Part shown: piece after piece, positions 11,765 to 24,169 of the stretch
How the letters are laid out: the number at the start of each line of letters is the position of its first letter
How positions within the stretch are numbered: the stretch's first letter is position 1
Origin: Paraspadella gotoi
Lineage: Eukaryota > Chaetognatha
Reading direction: 5' to 3'
NCBI GenBank assembly: GCA_051294375.1
Contig: CM119266.1
Span: forward strand, 27,204,718 to 27,268,717
DNA length: 64,000 bases
Notes under the pieces: generated by a model
What the model was told of the DNA's origin: nothing
The model's input: only the letters and a program-made list of their open reading frames with translations
Databases searched by the model: none
Translations under genes and position numbers: made by a program

Positions 11765-14700
11765 ATGGAAGAAGATCCGGCGGTGACTCGATTAAGACAG
11801 TACCTTCGCTTTAACACCTCGCACCCTAATCCCGACTACTCTGAAACTGTGGAGTTTTTGAAGCAACAAGCTGAAGATATTGGCCTCGAGGTTACCGTTA
11901 TACGTCCGGGTAAGAGGCAAACGGTTTGAAAATATATTGAATGAAAGCTAAGACAACGCAAATTTTAAACCTATTAAATTAACATTCAGAATTAATTAAG
12001 ATAATATCTTTTTGTGTTGATTTATGATCCCCTGCCCTCCGCTACGCCCTCCAGCGGGTGATCCAGTTGTTTTGATGATTTGGAGAGGAAGCGACCCGAC
12101 GAAAGAAGCGATTCTTCTTAACTCCCACATGGACGTTGTGCCCGGTAACAATCTAAAGGCACTATTATCCCAAAGAGCGCTATTTCTGTTCCGAATATCT
12201 AACATAATTATAAATTTAAAATTTAATTAAATGTTATCAAATGCTTTAATTAACCTCTAACCCTAACTTAATCCTTAACCCTAATCCTAATTTTAATTTT
12301 TAATTTTAATCTTTAACCGAATCCTGATCCTCTAACCAATTCTTTAAATTGACTTAATTATGAATAAAAGCTGAAATGAGGCGCTTTGAGAAAAACTTTA
12401 GTTTACGCGTCGAACTGGACTTACCCTCCTTTTGACGCCATGAAGACGGAAGACGGGATGATTTACGCACGGGGAATTCAAGTAAGTCGGCGTAAAATAA
12501 TTTGGATACATGTAATTTTATAGTTTTGATTCACTATTAAGAATTGGCTTTGTTGTCTATACAAGATATTTAGATTAAGAGATTTCAACTCTTTGCGCTT
12601 TAGTCTTTAGTTACTTACCTCCTTGAACTTATTTGCAAAGCTCTTAATCCTCTAAGGACATGAAAGGCATCGGGATGGAGCATCTCGAAGCGGTTCGCCG
12701 ACTAAAGGCCTCTGGGAAGACTCTCTCCAGAACAGTAGTGATTAGCTTCGTCCCCGACGAAGAGGTTGGTGGACTTAAAGGTACATGGGAAGTGGTTAAT
12801 AGATTGATTGATTGCTTTTTTTTTAAATTTAATCCTGATCAGGTTGATTCACACTTTTTTTGGCTTAGAATTTAATCGTTGATACAAAATTGTTTCAATG
12901 ATATTATATTATGAATCTAATAACAACACCACCAAGTTGACCAATCTCTCAATTACATCTTGTTAAGGGAAATATAATTACTCTGGGAGGGAATATGAGA
13001 CTGTGAGAGAGTCTTGATTGAAAGCTTTCTCTGTCATTATCTTGTAAGAGTGATGGAGGCCTTAGACCACCAAAGCCTGCCTAAGGTCAGCTTATTTATT
13101 AAATGAATGGATAATTTTTGTATTGGTTGTACCAATTTTCATAAAATTCATTGAATTTTGATGCTGGGCGGAGTACAATATAGTATTCCCCGATCTAATA
13201 GTTAAGGAGTGGTCTTTTCATACAATTGAAATATTCTTTGAAACATTATAATTTATACCACTTCATTGATAGAGAAGCCAGGTACTTTGGGAGGGAAATA
13301 TGAGACTGTGAGAGAGTCTTGATTGAAAGCTTGCAGAGACCTGCTATGTCATTATCTTGTAAAAGTCAGCGGCAAGATAGCTCATTTATTAAATGAATAG
13401 ATAATTTTTATATTGGTTGTACCAATTTTCATAAACTGATATAAAAATGGTTTTTCATTCAGGCATGAAGGCTTTGATAGAAACGGGAGCTCTGAATCCA
13501 TTGAACATTGGTTTTTCCTTGGACGAGTCTCGCGCATTAGGTTTGTTTTTCTTACGCTACGACTTTCCTCTGTCCGTTCCTTTTCATAATAGCGTTATTG
13601 TGAGCCTTTCATACTTTTGATTTTAGGTCAAGACGACTTCGTTTCTCTTTACTATGCCGAGCGCCTCCTGTGGCAATTTACGATCGTCTTCACTGGCACT
13701 CCAGGCCACGGCTCTAGTTTTGTGGAAAACACCGCGGCCGGTTAGTAAGGATAATGGCGTTTGATATTAGAGGAGTCCTTTTTAAAATCTCACGATCGGT
13801 ATCCGTAATTTGTGATGTATGTATGTTGAAATGTATTTTTAGAAAAGTTTCGACGCGTATTAAACTCGGTGTTGGATTTCCGAAGCGAACAGGAAGCGAT
13901 ATTGAAAGGAAATCCGGATCTGACTCTCGGTGACGTCACCACCATCAACTTCACGATGGTCAGCGGTAATTCGTTCGTTTTCTCTGACAAACAAATGAAA
14001 CCGAAGTGAGATTGAATGAATCAATCTCATAGTATACTGTAAAATGTAAAAAGGTATTGTAAGAATATAAAACTGTAACAGTGAATTGCGAATTACGTTC
14101 TAGCCCCTTCTAAAACAAATAAAACAGGCTTGTTGTCTAGCTAGCAAATAAACTGGTTTCGTCAGGTGGCCTGCAGGCGAACGTGGTTCCATCAGAAATC
14201 TCCGCGACTTTCGACTGTCGAGTCACCCCGACTCAGAACATTAAGGAATTCGAGGAAATGATCAACAAGTGGATCGCCGATGCTGGAGAAGGTTTTTTTA
14301 ACTCTTTTTTTCCGAGAGCGCCCTGTTTCTCTTCCAAATCTCTGAATTTAATTTTAATGTAACCCGAAACATAATCATTAAAATTTATGCTGGAATGAGG
14401 CACTTTTGGAAAATACGGCCGAATATTGAACCTCGAACCCTAGTTGAAGTTCAGTAGCGATGTCGTGATCCTGATCTTTTTCTCTTTAGGCATTCGTATC
14501 AGTTTTTCCCGACACGGCGCCAATACTGTAAGTTACCAAAGTGGTTATTGCTTTTACAATTTTTTCGGTTAATAGTTTTATAACAACCAAATTATATTTT
14601 TTGTAAAGAATGGGACATGTTGCCATTCTCCTTTCTCATTTATCTCCCATCTTTTTTAAAATATTTTTTTGTTAAGAAAAAAACTACTAATTACTATTTC

Positions 14701-15397
14701 TCAATGTTTAGCTGCAAAAAAATAATGCAAAATCGCTCTATGATTTAGCTTGGCGTTTTAACTAATAATAGAAAGCTTGTGTTTCTTTGGATATATGAGT
14801 AAGCAAAAGAAGCTAGAATCTTGACCTAAAGATAGAAAAGAGAGGGTAGCGTGAGGGTAGTGTTTTTCTCCGAGACGGCAAACACAGTATCTTATCTTTC
14901 TTCTCTACTTTATCTTTCAATGTCTTGATCAGGAGAAGACAGACATTAGTTCCTATTCTAAGTGGTGGAGAGCATTCGAAGGAGTTTTAAATGAGACCGG
15001 CGTCCGATACAGACCCGTCATTTGCGGAGGTGCCACCGACAGCAGATATCTCAGGTCTCTTTGCTAATGTTATGATTAGCCTATAATCAGTTTTATAAGT
15101 AATTTGTGTTATTGTTATGAAAAATAATCACTTTTGGTATTAATGTCATGACATTGAATAATCTTGAAAATGGAATCCGTGAACAGTGACCATTTTATCA
15201 AACCGTCACGATATCATCTTTAATTAGTCCTTCCTTCTATTCTCAGGCCATTGGGCATCCAAGCTTTTGGATTTTCCCCACTTCGAAACACGCCGGTCCG
15301 TCTCCATGGCGACGACGAATGTCTTCACGAGAACATTTTTCTCGAAGGCATCGAAATTTTCCAGCGGGTCGTCGAAGTCATGGCCAATGTTGAGTGA
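11765..15397 (+). CDS. ACY1: Aminoacylase-1 (N-acyl-L-amino-acid amidohydrolase), 11 exons
   Basis: Cytosolic Zn-dependent M20 metallopeptidase that hydrolyses N-acetyl and other N-acyl L-amino acids to free amino acid and carboxylate. Exons: 11765-11909, 12055-12144, 12402-12481, 12657-12780, 13463-13540, 13627-13740, 13843-13965, 14166-14291, 14490-14527, 14933-15054, 15247-15397. All introns are GT-AG and the frame stays open through the joins. This gives 1191 nt, 396 residues (human enzyme 408), beginning MEEDPAVTRLRQYLR and ending with TGA. By alignment to the family, metal ligands are H73 (NSHMDVVP), D106 (QDMKG), E141 (PDEEVGG), E168 (SLDES) and H374 (CLHEN). E140 is the catalytic base, D75 its helper and H200 (TPGHGS) the dimer-interface histidine, so the enzyme should be active. 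Intron 4 carries two SINE-like repeats. Ethanolamine kinase follows after 181 bp on the same strand. Confidence 0.95.
12965..13436 (+). repeat. Two SINE-A-type repeats in aminoacylase intron 4
   Basis: Copies at 12965-13145 and 13150-13436 share a TGTGAGAGAGTCTTGATTGA block, a TCATTATCTTGTAA block and the 3' end TTATTAAATGAATGGATAAT...TTGGTTGTACCAATTT with copies elsewhere in the window. The second copy is longer at its 5' end (starts near GATGCTGGGCGGAGTACAA). They are intronic and non-coding. Confidence 0.75.
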
Positions 15398-15578
15398 AAC
15401 ATTCCGATTTCAGAAAACCTCCCGTTCTTTTTTCGTGATAACAACTCGTTAAATCGCAAGGAGTTAAATGAGAGTTTAGTTACGTATATATCGATTTAGT
15501 CCAATTTAAAATCGTTTACATGAACTATATTTGCACTATACTCGACATTTTTCGCGTTTTATTTGTTAGTTATTGATC
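15398..15578 (+). other. Short intergenic spacer between ACY1 and ethanolamine kinase
   Basis: Only 181 bp separate the two stop/start codons. No AATAAA or ATTAAA hexamer is seen. A TTTTATTTGTTAG pyrimidine/AG sequence ends 9 nt upstream of the kinase ATG and could be a 3' splice acceptor. The spacer must hold the ACY1 3' UTR and the kinase 5' UTR, if each gene has its own. Confidence 0.7.
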
Positions 15579-17571
15579 ATGTTGAAGTTAGATCAATATG
15601 TTTCGGATGACAAACTTATAAAAGACTGTGAAAAGATCGTCCTTAGTGTGAGAAATGATTGGACAAAGGATGATCTTAATTGGAAAATATTTACGGAAGG
15701 AATCACGAACAAGCTCCTTGGGTTTTGGACAAACAAAGACCTCGGGATGAACGACGCTTTGTTGGTTAAAGTCTATGGTAAGGTAAGTGAATGTTGTCAA
15801 TGCAATACACAATAAGGACATTTTTGGTTCTTTTCCAAAAGCGGCCCATTTCAATTCCTTAATACCTAAACTTAATCTTTATTTTAATATTAATCTTAAT
15901 ATTTTTAAACCCATAACCTATTCCTTGTCTTTAATCTTCAACCTAAACCTTTAATATTGTTTTTACCTTAGGTTCCGCTTACAATCAGACTTTTTTAGAC
16001 AATGGAATCTGAACTTATTTAACAAATTATAATAAAAACTGAAAATGACACTTTTTGACTTGTAAACTTTATAATTAATTCATAGGCAAACTCTAAATGA
16101 TTTAAGGAAATAAATTTACCCAGAGGTGAAGAAGGTAAGGAAGAACGGATTTCCAAAGTAAAAAATTTTTCTCAACTTTCCTTGGCACTCTAATCAGAAA
16201 AAATGGACAAAAATGGACATGATTTTTTTCTCCTAAATGTTGCAAAAAAATGTACTTTTTTATCATTTGAAACAGGTGGATATGATTTCAACCAATTCCT
16301 AGTTCAGCCCAATTTGTATTGTGGTCGAAATCAAATTAATATTGTAAGTAACAACTGAACAAGAGTGGAAAGGAGTTGCTTTTTTACTAAATGCGACGTT
16401 TGTAGGCGGAACCATTACGAATAATTATTAATTTTAACTTAAAAAATAATTTCAAACAAGGCCCTTATTTCCACGTTATTTGTCTGACTCCAGAAAACCG
16501 AAACTATGATTGATCGTGAAGAAGAGTTGAAGAATATTAAGATGCTCTCCGAACTAGGAAGCGCCACGCCCATTTACGCCGAGTTTAACAATGGAATTTG
16601 CTACGGATACGTCCAAGGCGTAACGCTCGACTTTCAAATGGCACTTAAAGTCGATCGACTCGTCATTGCCGAAATGGTCAGGATTCACGCAATAAAGCCC
16701 AAAAGTAAGCGGCTATAATTAATACATTTTTAGTTAATTTAGCTAAAAAAATATTACAAACCGAAGGCGAAGACAATCCCGTTGCTTGCGTTTGGAAGAA
16801 GCTACATGACTTCGTACGGCTTCTACCTTGTTCGTTGGAAGGAGAGAAAAGTGAGCGACTTTTCAAAACTCCCCTGCCGTCTCGATCTCAGTTAGAAAAA
16901 AAATCCATCGATTTGGAAAAATCGATAAAAACGAAAGTCTCGTCGCCAATCGTCTTTTGTCACAACGATTTGACTCTTGATAACATTGTCTGGGACAAGT
17001 AAGCTTTTTTTTTCTTTTTTTTTTCGGGTGATTTTGGCACTTTTTTAAAAATATTTTTAAACAATTTAGGGTCAAGAATAGAACTTTCTTTATCGATTTC
17101 GAATACGGAGGATTCAATTATCTCGCTTACGACATCGCCGTTTATTTTGTGGAACGTTGCGGTACCTCCTATTCATCATACACCTGGTCGAATACCATTT
17201 TTTTTTAAATACCGTCAATTTCCCTTTCAGGATTTAATGGCGATATAGATACAAATCGTTATCCTGAAGAGCAATGTCAAAAGCGTTGGCTGCTCCATTA
17301 TTTAAAATTATCTGCCGCACGAGACCGAGGGTTTTCTGTCGACGACGATCCAAGCAAACTGGACTCCATCGAAATTGCCGAAGAGAAACTTGAAAATCTT
17401 TACGCTGATGTACAGAAATTCGCCGCAGTTACGGAGTTTCTTTCTTGCCTTTGGGGTTTAATTCAAGCCGACTTTTCGAGTTTAAAATTCGATTTCGTCG
17501 CCTTTGCCATTTCAAAATGGAGTTCGTTTATAGAGAGAAAAAGAAACGATTCGGATTTGGTAAACATTTAA
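15579..17571 (+). CDS. ETNK: Ethanolamine kinase, 5 exons
   Basis: Cytosolic kinase that phosphorylates ethanolamine with ATP, the first step of the CDP-ethanolamine (Kennedy) route to phosphatidylethanolamine. Exons: 15579-15782, 16494-16704, 16767-16998, 17070-17161, 17231-17571. GT-AG introns keep an open frame of 1080 nt, 359 residues, the usual length. Visible family blocks are FTEGITNKLLG (residues 38-48), the ETMIDREEELKN region, FNNGICYGYVQG, and the Brenner kinase motif CHNDLTLDNIVW with catalytic D206 and N211. IDFEYGGFNYLAYDIA follows with Mg-binding D225, then LWGLIQADFSSLKFDF near the C-terminus. The FTEGITN motif and the FNNG block favour ethanolamine over choline kinase. The first ATG is used, since the codons just upstream (TTG ATC) are no better start. 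Intron 1 contains a 443-bp inverted-repeat element. Confidence 0.93.
15971..16413. mobile_element. MITE-like element in ethanolamine kinase intron 1
   Basis: It begins GGTTCCGCTTACAA and ends TTGTAGGCGGAACC, terminal inverted repeats of about 14 nt with one mismatch, spanning 443 bp of non-coding AT-rich DNA. A second, left-truncated copy is at about 60130-60530 and keeps the right terminus. The target duplication is unclear (possibly TTA or TA). Confidence 0.7.
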
Positions 17572-17639
17572 AAATAAGTTATTATTATTAGAAGCGTAAC
17601 ATAATCAAGTTAGTAGTTTTTAGTTCCAAGCTTATGCTA

Positions 17640-17960
17640 CCCGGATAGACTGATTCAACTCAGCTCGTCCCATTAGCTTGGACAGTTACTGTAAAAACTC
17701 GCTTACCAACTGAGTTCCGGGTTCAATCCCCTCACTGTTTCGCTGGTTAAGTGTTATGCTGTCGGCAGTCCTGAGCGTCGGGAGATGCCTCACACCCCGG
17801 GTATCACACATGTCTCTCCGTTGCTATACCATAATATGAAGTTTATTGCAGACTACAACGTTGTGAATTAATATTGCACGACTGAAATAATCCCAACCTT
17901 GGATTAGTCATACAGACCAATCATTAGCTACCCCAACAAATATTATTATCATCCTAAATC
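17640..17960 (+). repeat. tRNA-like SINE candidate downstream of ethanolamine kinase
   Basis: Positions near 17660-17740 resemble a degenerate tRNA. There is an A-box-like TTAGCTTGGACAG, an AACTC/GAGTT stem, and a T-arm-like CGGGTTCAATCCCC (B box). It is followed by an unrelated body and an ATTATTATC-type tail near 17945. It lies about 70 bp after the kinase stop, perhaps in its 3' UTR. Confidence 0.45.
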
Positions 17961-19812
17961 AAAAACGTTATGATAGAATATAAAATATTGTAGAAGAAAA
18001 GAAAGAACGACAATCTAATATAGGTATTATTATAATCTTATTGATACATGCCTATTTTTTCCCCCTCTTTCAATAATGTAGTGTGCATGGCTGCTTTTCT
18101 TTTACTTTTTTTAAATCGGAGCAATGCATATTAAATAATTCCCTCATGAAGTATAATCTAGTTGGGAATCAAAAATATTGTAACGTTTATCATTTGATTA
18201 GACGACTATATCTAAATTATCGTTGGCAGATCCGGCGATGATTGCTCAAACTTTTACATCCAAAGTTTTCATGTAGAATCGTTTCGATTTGCAATGAGTC
18301 ATAATTTGCTAATCAACCCGCCATCGTCGTCGTCGTCCTAGATGCTATAATAGAATATTTTGATATTTCTGGAACGAAAAATTATAGATTCATGAAAAAT
18401 ATAAATTGGAAGAATAAAGCGAAGAGGATAAACTTGAAAGGAAAAGTGATGGAGAGACGGACGAAGGAGTCCGTGCAGACAGAGGGATGGGAAGGAGTGA
18501 GAGATTGAAGAAAAAATAAGAGAAATAGAGAAGAAAAGCAGAATCAAAAAGGAACAAGGGGGGAAGAAAGGAAAGAAAAGAAAAAAAACAAAGGCAAGAA
18601 AAGTAGAAACACCAAAAACTGAGATACAGAGCGTTTCCAATGTGCTGAGAGGGGCGAAGAGGGAGAGACAGATGGGCAAATAAAAGCCCCATAGGCCGCG
18701 ACGACTAATGAACAGCTTTGCATATATGGAGCGAGAAAAGAGTCATAAGATCAAAGAGATAAGAGAGAAAGAGAGAGACGAAAAAAAAAGCGAACGGCGA
18801 AGGCGTCGGCTTTAATGGATAAGCAAAGCTCAGCTTCTTTTTGCTTTTTTTTCGAGGGGGGGGGAATCTTTTGGTTATTGCGCTTCGAATCGTTTGTGCG
18901 TATTTGGTTGGAGTTGGTTGGACAGGGAGGCAAGCGAGATGGGGGGGTGGGGGGTAATAGATTTCGTATGTTGATGTTGTAGTCGCTTCAATGCGAAGTT
19001 ATGGAGATGGGTCGGTGAGATTGGATACGACGAAGCCAATCGTGTGTTTTATTTGTTGTCCGAGTCATTGACGAAGATAAAGGGTAATTTAGAAATTGTA
19101 AACGAAATCTGCGTACAGTTATTGAAAAGTGGGCGAATTTTATTACGTACACGATTCTCTGGAATAAAGTTCTGTGGGCTCAGCTGATCAACCTAATATC
19201 ATAGCGAATTAAAAGAATTAAAACTAAATTTAAACAAACAAACGTGGACCAGAAAAGACGGAGTCTTGACACGTGATGTCAGAGTGGGAGGAGGCGTATA
19301 GTGAGAGAGAGAGAGTTTTAAACAATGAATCGATGTTGAAGTTGCTGATTCAGCAACTGCAACCTTAAAGAAAGCATAAGTTTTTAATTAATTGCTTCTC
19401 ACATTTCTAGACGTTTGTGTTCATTATAGTTCGATACATATATAATATTATACTCTGAACATTACCCATATGCTACATTCTGCGTACCACTCTACATAAT
19501 ACATAATAGCTAGACAATTTAATCTAAAAGTTGGATTTTATTACGTAATTTTATAAAACATTTACGGTGTTACAAAAATGAGGAGGAATTAAAAAAATTA
19601 CATCTCTTTTCACCAACGATAAAACATTCAGATTCAGGGTTAAATTAAGAGGGAAGTGAACGAGTGAACGAATAAATCAATACAGTGAATTCAAAAAAAG
19701 TCCTGTTGCTATTTTCTCTCACGTCGCGTCCCCATGCACGCTTACGTCACGTCATCTCACGTCCCTTAACGTCACCATACGTCGGGTCGCGTCGCATCGC
19801 ATCTTGACCCGC
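17961..19812. other. Intergenic region between convergent genes
   Basis: The 3' ends of ethanolamine kinase (+) and the acyl-CoA ligase (-) face each other here. There is a purine-rich stretch (about 18410-18670), otherwise unremarkable sequence. I find no exon with convincing splice sites. Confidence 0.6.
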
Positions 19813-22800
19813 TCAGATGACGGATCTCTTTGCGTCTCCGAAAATCATCCTCACATCCTTTCGCAAGATCTTCCCCGACGTCGTCTTCGGTATTCCGTCG
19901 ACGAAGACGACGCCGCCGCGAATCTTGGACATCGGGTTGACGAGGTTGTCGACGAAGCGGCGTACCTCGTCCTCGGAGGCGGAGACGCCCGGTTTGAGGA
20001 CGACGAAAGCGCGGGGAACCTTTTTTACGAAGGGGAGGTTGGGTTAAAGGGGAAAAAGTTGAATGGAATGGGATAACGAAAAAACAAAGCGAAGCAAATT
20101 ATTGTTCTCAAGGAAGGAATAGATAAAGAGAGAGAGATAAAGCGAGAGTAAAAATAGCTTCTTATCTTTCCTCTCATTAACAGCTTCGACCGCTCCAACT
20201 ATTGATCACTATACTAACTGCATCAAAAACTAAAAGTCGGTCGGTCATTAGCGCGTATTCTTTCCCCTCACCTCGCCGGCCTCTTCGTCGGGCACGCCGA
20301 TCACAGCGGCATCGGCCACCGCGGGATGCATCACCAACACCCCTTCCAACTCGGCGGGGGCCACTTGGTGACCTTTGTACTTGATGAGCTCCTTCAATCG
20401 ATCCACGATGTAGAGATATCCCTCGCCGTCGATGTAACCGATGTCCCCCGTGTGCATCCACCCGTCGTGAGTGAAGACGGCTCGGGTCTCGGTCGGGTTG
20501 TTCAAGTAGCCCTTCATCACCTGAGATGAATGGATTACCGTTTAAAAGATTGTATTAGATTACTACGTATTATTTCTGAAGAGACAGCATAATTGCAATT
20601 ATAATAATTGAATAAATTTTCCATAAATTGGCAGACCCAGAGCTTCGGATCAGGCTGTGGCTCTTTTCAACACTTAACTGCTAGGCGGCAACCGGGCTAG
20701 AACCACAGACTTTTAGGTTTCGAGGGGATAACTTCCCACCGGCTCCCACAGCCAAGAGTAACCTTCCCCGATTAACCCTGATTAATTTTGAATATTTTTA
20801 ATATAACCATGACTTGTAATATAGCTTGTTTATTAAATGAATGGATAATTTTTATATTGGTTGACAGGAGGCGTCACTTAGGGTCGGAAGCCCCCAAAGC
20901 CAGCAGTGAGATGCCCCATCCCAATGGGCATCACAGACAACCCGGCTGTTGCCATAATAGATTGATTAACTAATCAAATAAGTTTACTAACTTTTCTTCA
21001 GCCACAATTGTTTAATGTTCTTTTATTTTTACACTTTATCTTCTGTTAAATCTTTTTTCCCTTTTTACACGCGACAGTCAACAAACCTACCTGAGGTCCT
21101 TTGATGACAATCTCTCCAGTCTCTCCCGCTCTCAACGGACTCCTTTCGTTACCGGCGTCCAAAATTTTTATCATTGTGTTGGGGACTGGGACGCCGCAGG
21201 AGCCAGGGCGGGGACGGCTGGTCGGGGAACAAGTCCCAAGGGGAGAAGTTTCACTCATTCCCCAAGCCTGAAATAATGAATGTACGAGTTTTGGTAAAGT
21301 GCTAGAAACTCTTGACTATTATTTCATCGTGAAACTCGAGTACTATATTTGGCTCATCTAATTCAACCTCTTAAAGATAAAAAAAAGAAAGGAAGCAATA
21401 TTCACATTGAGATTTGGCCCAAGAGCCATTTTTAGATATTAACCGCACCAACAAATTGTTCAAAACACTAAATTAAGTACTTACAGGTTAATAACTCGTA
21501 CTAAAAACTATACCTGTCGAACTCTATCCGTCGAAAATTTTTTCATAACCTCTGCGTGAAGTTCTTTCCTAAATTTTTTTTTTAAATTTAAAATTTCATC
21601 GAAAAATCTCACAGCAGCAGCCAAACTCACGTCAGCGGCGCTGCGGCGCAGATAATGTCCCGTACCGACGACATATCGTATTCGTCAACCATTGGGTCTT
21701 TGTTCAAGAACAGCAACAGCGGCGGGACCAGCGGAAGAAAGTCAAGCTTGTATCGCGAGATCGACTCCAAGAAAGTCGGCGGTTCGAACTTTTTCAGCAG
21801 CAACAGCATCTTACCCAAACGAATCTGGACGAGGCTGTTGAAAAGCTGGTAGATATGCCAGATGGGGAGGAGGCCGAGGACGCGCTCGCGGGAGGCGTCG
21901 GAGGTGTCGCCAAAGATTTCCTCGCTGTGGATTTTATTTATAAGAAAATGAAGAAGCAAAATAAAGTAACAAAACAAAAGTAGTTTATCAGAAGCGTCTG
22001 ATGCCTCCGATTGTCAATGAATATAATATTGGATATATAAATGTACTAGCTATAGCTATAATCGCCCCCAGCCATCTCTAACGAATTGATCCAATGGTCA
22101 GCCTTCCAGCCACTCACGTTGAACACGCCTGAGAGAGATTGGCGACCATGTTGCGATGAGTCAGCTCGACCCCCTTGGGCAAAGCCGTCGTGCCTGACGA
22201 GAAGGGCATGATGGCCGTCGTGGTCGGCGGATCGATCAGTGCCCGTCGCGCCGCTTCGTCCGGAAAGGCATCGCCGGAGTCCTGCAAGAGATCGGCGAAG
22301 GAGAGGGCGCCGTCGACGACGCCGTCCGAGACGATAACGACGACGTCCTTGAGCGAAGGGTCGGCCAGAGCCTCTGTCGTGATCGAGTAGAGCTCCATGG
22401 TAGTGAGGATGAACTTGGGGTGCGTCGCGATCATCTTGAGCGAGAGAGAGAAAGACAGAGCGGACGAAATTTAGATTAATATTAAATAATACATTTTCAT
22501 TTGCATTAATTTTTTTTTTACGATTAAAATCTTACTTTTAGTTTTTCACAACAAATATCGAGTGAGAGAGAGAAAGAGAGAGCGAGAGAGAGAGAAATCT
22601 GAACGTTTAGCAAAAGATGTTGAGGCCCTTCGAACGCTAGTTAAATTAAGGTTATCAAATTTCCTCATAAGATGAAGAGTAAATTAAATTTTCTCCCTAA
22701 AAACAACCTGTCTCCGCAACTCGGCTGCCTTGAAGGCGGAGTTGACGGTCGTCAATGCGGCCCCGACGCCCACCGTCGCCAATATCGTCGCCAGATACTC

Positions 22801-23544
22801 GATCGTGTTCGGCGAGAAGACAGCGACAGCGTCACCGGCGCGCAATCCCCGTTTGACGAGCGCCGATCCGAGACGCGCCGAGTTCTCGCGCATCTGTCCG
22901 TGGGTCCATTTGACGCCGGTGGAGAAGTCGACGGCGCAGGTGCGGTCGGCGAAGGTGTCGGTCGATTCGAAGATGTGGGTGTAGATGTCAATCTTGGAGG
23001 AAAAGGGTAGAGGGAGGAGTGTTGGACGAAGATGAGGACATAAAAGAAGATTAAGAAAAACGTCAGGTAATATTACAACATAATAACAAAAAACAGTAAC
23101 TTTATTTACACACACGATAATTGCACGGTTGGCCTTCCGCCCAACGGCGTTTTATTTCTATTCATTTCTTTTTAGTCTTTTCCTTTTTATCTCTTTGTAC
23201 ATTTTTCCAATTCGTTTTTTTCTCTAAATTTTCATAACATTTTAATCCCCTTATCTCCTAATTCTTCCTCCCTAACCCGATTCCACTCATCCTAACCCTC
23301 CACTACCCAAAACGCAACACTCCCAACTCACCTCCGGAATTTCAACGTCGCGAAATGGAGAAACGTGAACCATATGACGCCGAGTTTGACGCTCGATGGC
23401 GGCGTCGAGACGCTGGACGGGCGACTGGTGACGGCGGTCTACAGTCGCGAGGCTGGAGTAAGTCGAGGCCGGCGCCGTCCTCAACGTACGAGAGTTGTCG
23501 ACAACGACGCCGCAGAGAAAGCGCGAGAGGCGGCGCGACCCCAT
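19813..23544 (-). CDS. 4-coumarate-CoA-ligase-like acyl-CoA synthetase, 8 exons
   Basis: ANL-superfamily enzyme that adenylates a carboxylic acid with ATP and transfers it to CoA; the substrate in animals is not predictable. Exons (minus, 5' to 3'): 23544-23332, 22992-22708, 22434-22118, 21924-21631, 21568-21514, 21267-21091, 20520-20272, 20019-19813. All introns are GT-AG; 1797 nt, 598 residues. An in-frame TAA lies upstream of the ATG, so the start is at 23544 or an internal ATG. Motifs are [11 protein letters not shown] (245-255, P-loop; Ala where Gly is usual), WGMSE (390-394), [16 protein letters not shown] with D473, the R488 hinge ([12 protein letters not shown]) and catalytic K580 in [11 protein letters not shown]. 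The N-terminus is about 60 residues longer than plant 4CL and Arg/Ser-rich ([10 protein letters not shown]...), suggesting a mitochondrial presequence. The C-terminus (RSVI) is not a peroxisomal SKL signal. Confidence 0.94.
20635..20765 (-). repeat. SINE-B-type repeat in an acyl-CoA ligase intron
   Basis: It shares GAGCTTCGGATCAGG and ACCGGGCTAGAACC with copies at 43018-43205 and 48005-48190, and with an inverted copy at 49015-49205. On the minus strand of the 43 kb copy the central part forms a tRNA T-arm-like hairpin, CCGGG-GTTCTAG-CCCGG. Confidence 0.6.
20815..20960 (+). repeat. Chimeric repeat fragment in an acyl-CoA ligase intron
   Basis: The first part is the 3' end of SINE-A (TTATTAAATGAATGGATAAT). 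The second part (GTCGGAAGCCCCCAAAGCC ... CAATGGGCATCACAG) recurs at about 30290-30390. It is non-coding. Confidence 0.6.
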
Positions 23545-24165
23545 TTCGTTAAGTTTTGTGAGGCGGATTTAAAAACGTCGAACACCGGCGTCCAGACACG
23601 TCATAAATCGGGAACAGCTGCTGCAGTTGGGAGGAGGAACACGGATTGACGAGTTCGAAAGAATGCAATAAAAAGTTTAAGTTCTTTAATCTTTGTTCAA
23701 GATTAAATGAACCTGTTTAAGCCTTAACTTAAGGTTAAGGATGTGAATATTTAGCTTTTAGATAACATTTTGGACTTTGTCCTATTAGGAAAACGAAAAA
23801 AAATATATTGTTAGGTTCAAATTTCGCATATTCGAATAAAAGTTCTCTCAACTGAAATAAACGACCCGAGCATAAACGAAAAAAAGGGGCTCGGAAACTG
23901 TTCACTTTTCGTGTCTCGGTAATCGACTCATTCTTACCAAGCTGACATTGATATCGGGGTTACAATTTCAAGACAAGTTTCAAGAACTGGATTATGCGAA
24001 GAAAAAACCTGTTAGATAAAAACGGGGCGGTTTGACCCTAAACATAAATAGTTTTCTTAACTGAGAATAGAATTAAGGCGAATTGTTAAATCTTTTTCGA
24101 TTAAACAGTAGGAACAATTGCCACTTTGAAGTGTTTGTGTACAATATATATATAAAATATATTGA
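23545..24165. other. Upstream region of the acyl-CoA ligase gene
   Basis: It presumably holds the promoter of the minus-strand ligase, but I see no clear TATA box or other motif. It is AT-rich beyond about 23660. Confidence 0.4.
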
Positions 24166-24169
24166 TGTA

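Noticed and set aside
15267-15452. 61-codon open frame starting at 15267
   Set aside because: Out-of-frame shadow of ACY1 exon 11, whose correct frame continues from exon 10 and ends at 15397.
22672-23649. Plus-strand open frames opposite the acyl-CoA ligase exons
   Set aside because: GC-rich antisense shadows of ligase exons 1 and 2, which carry the family motifs.
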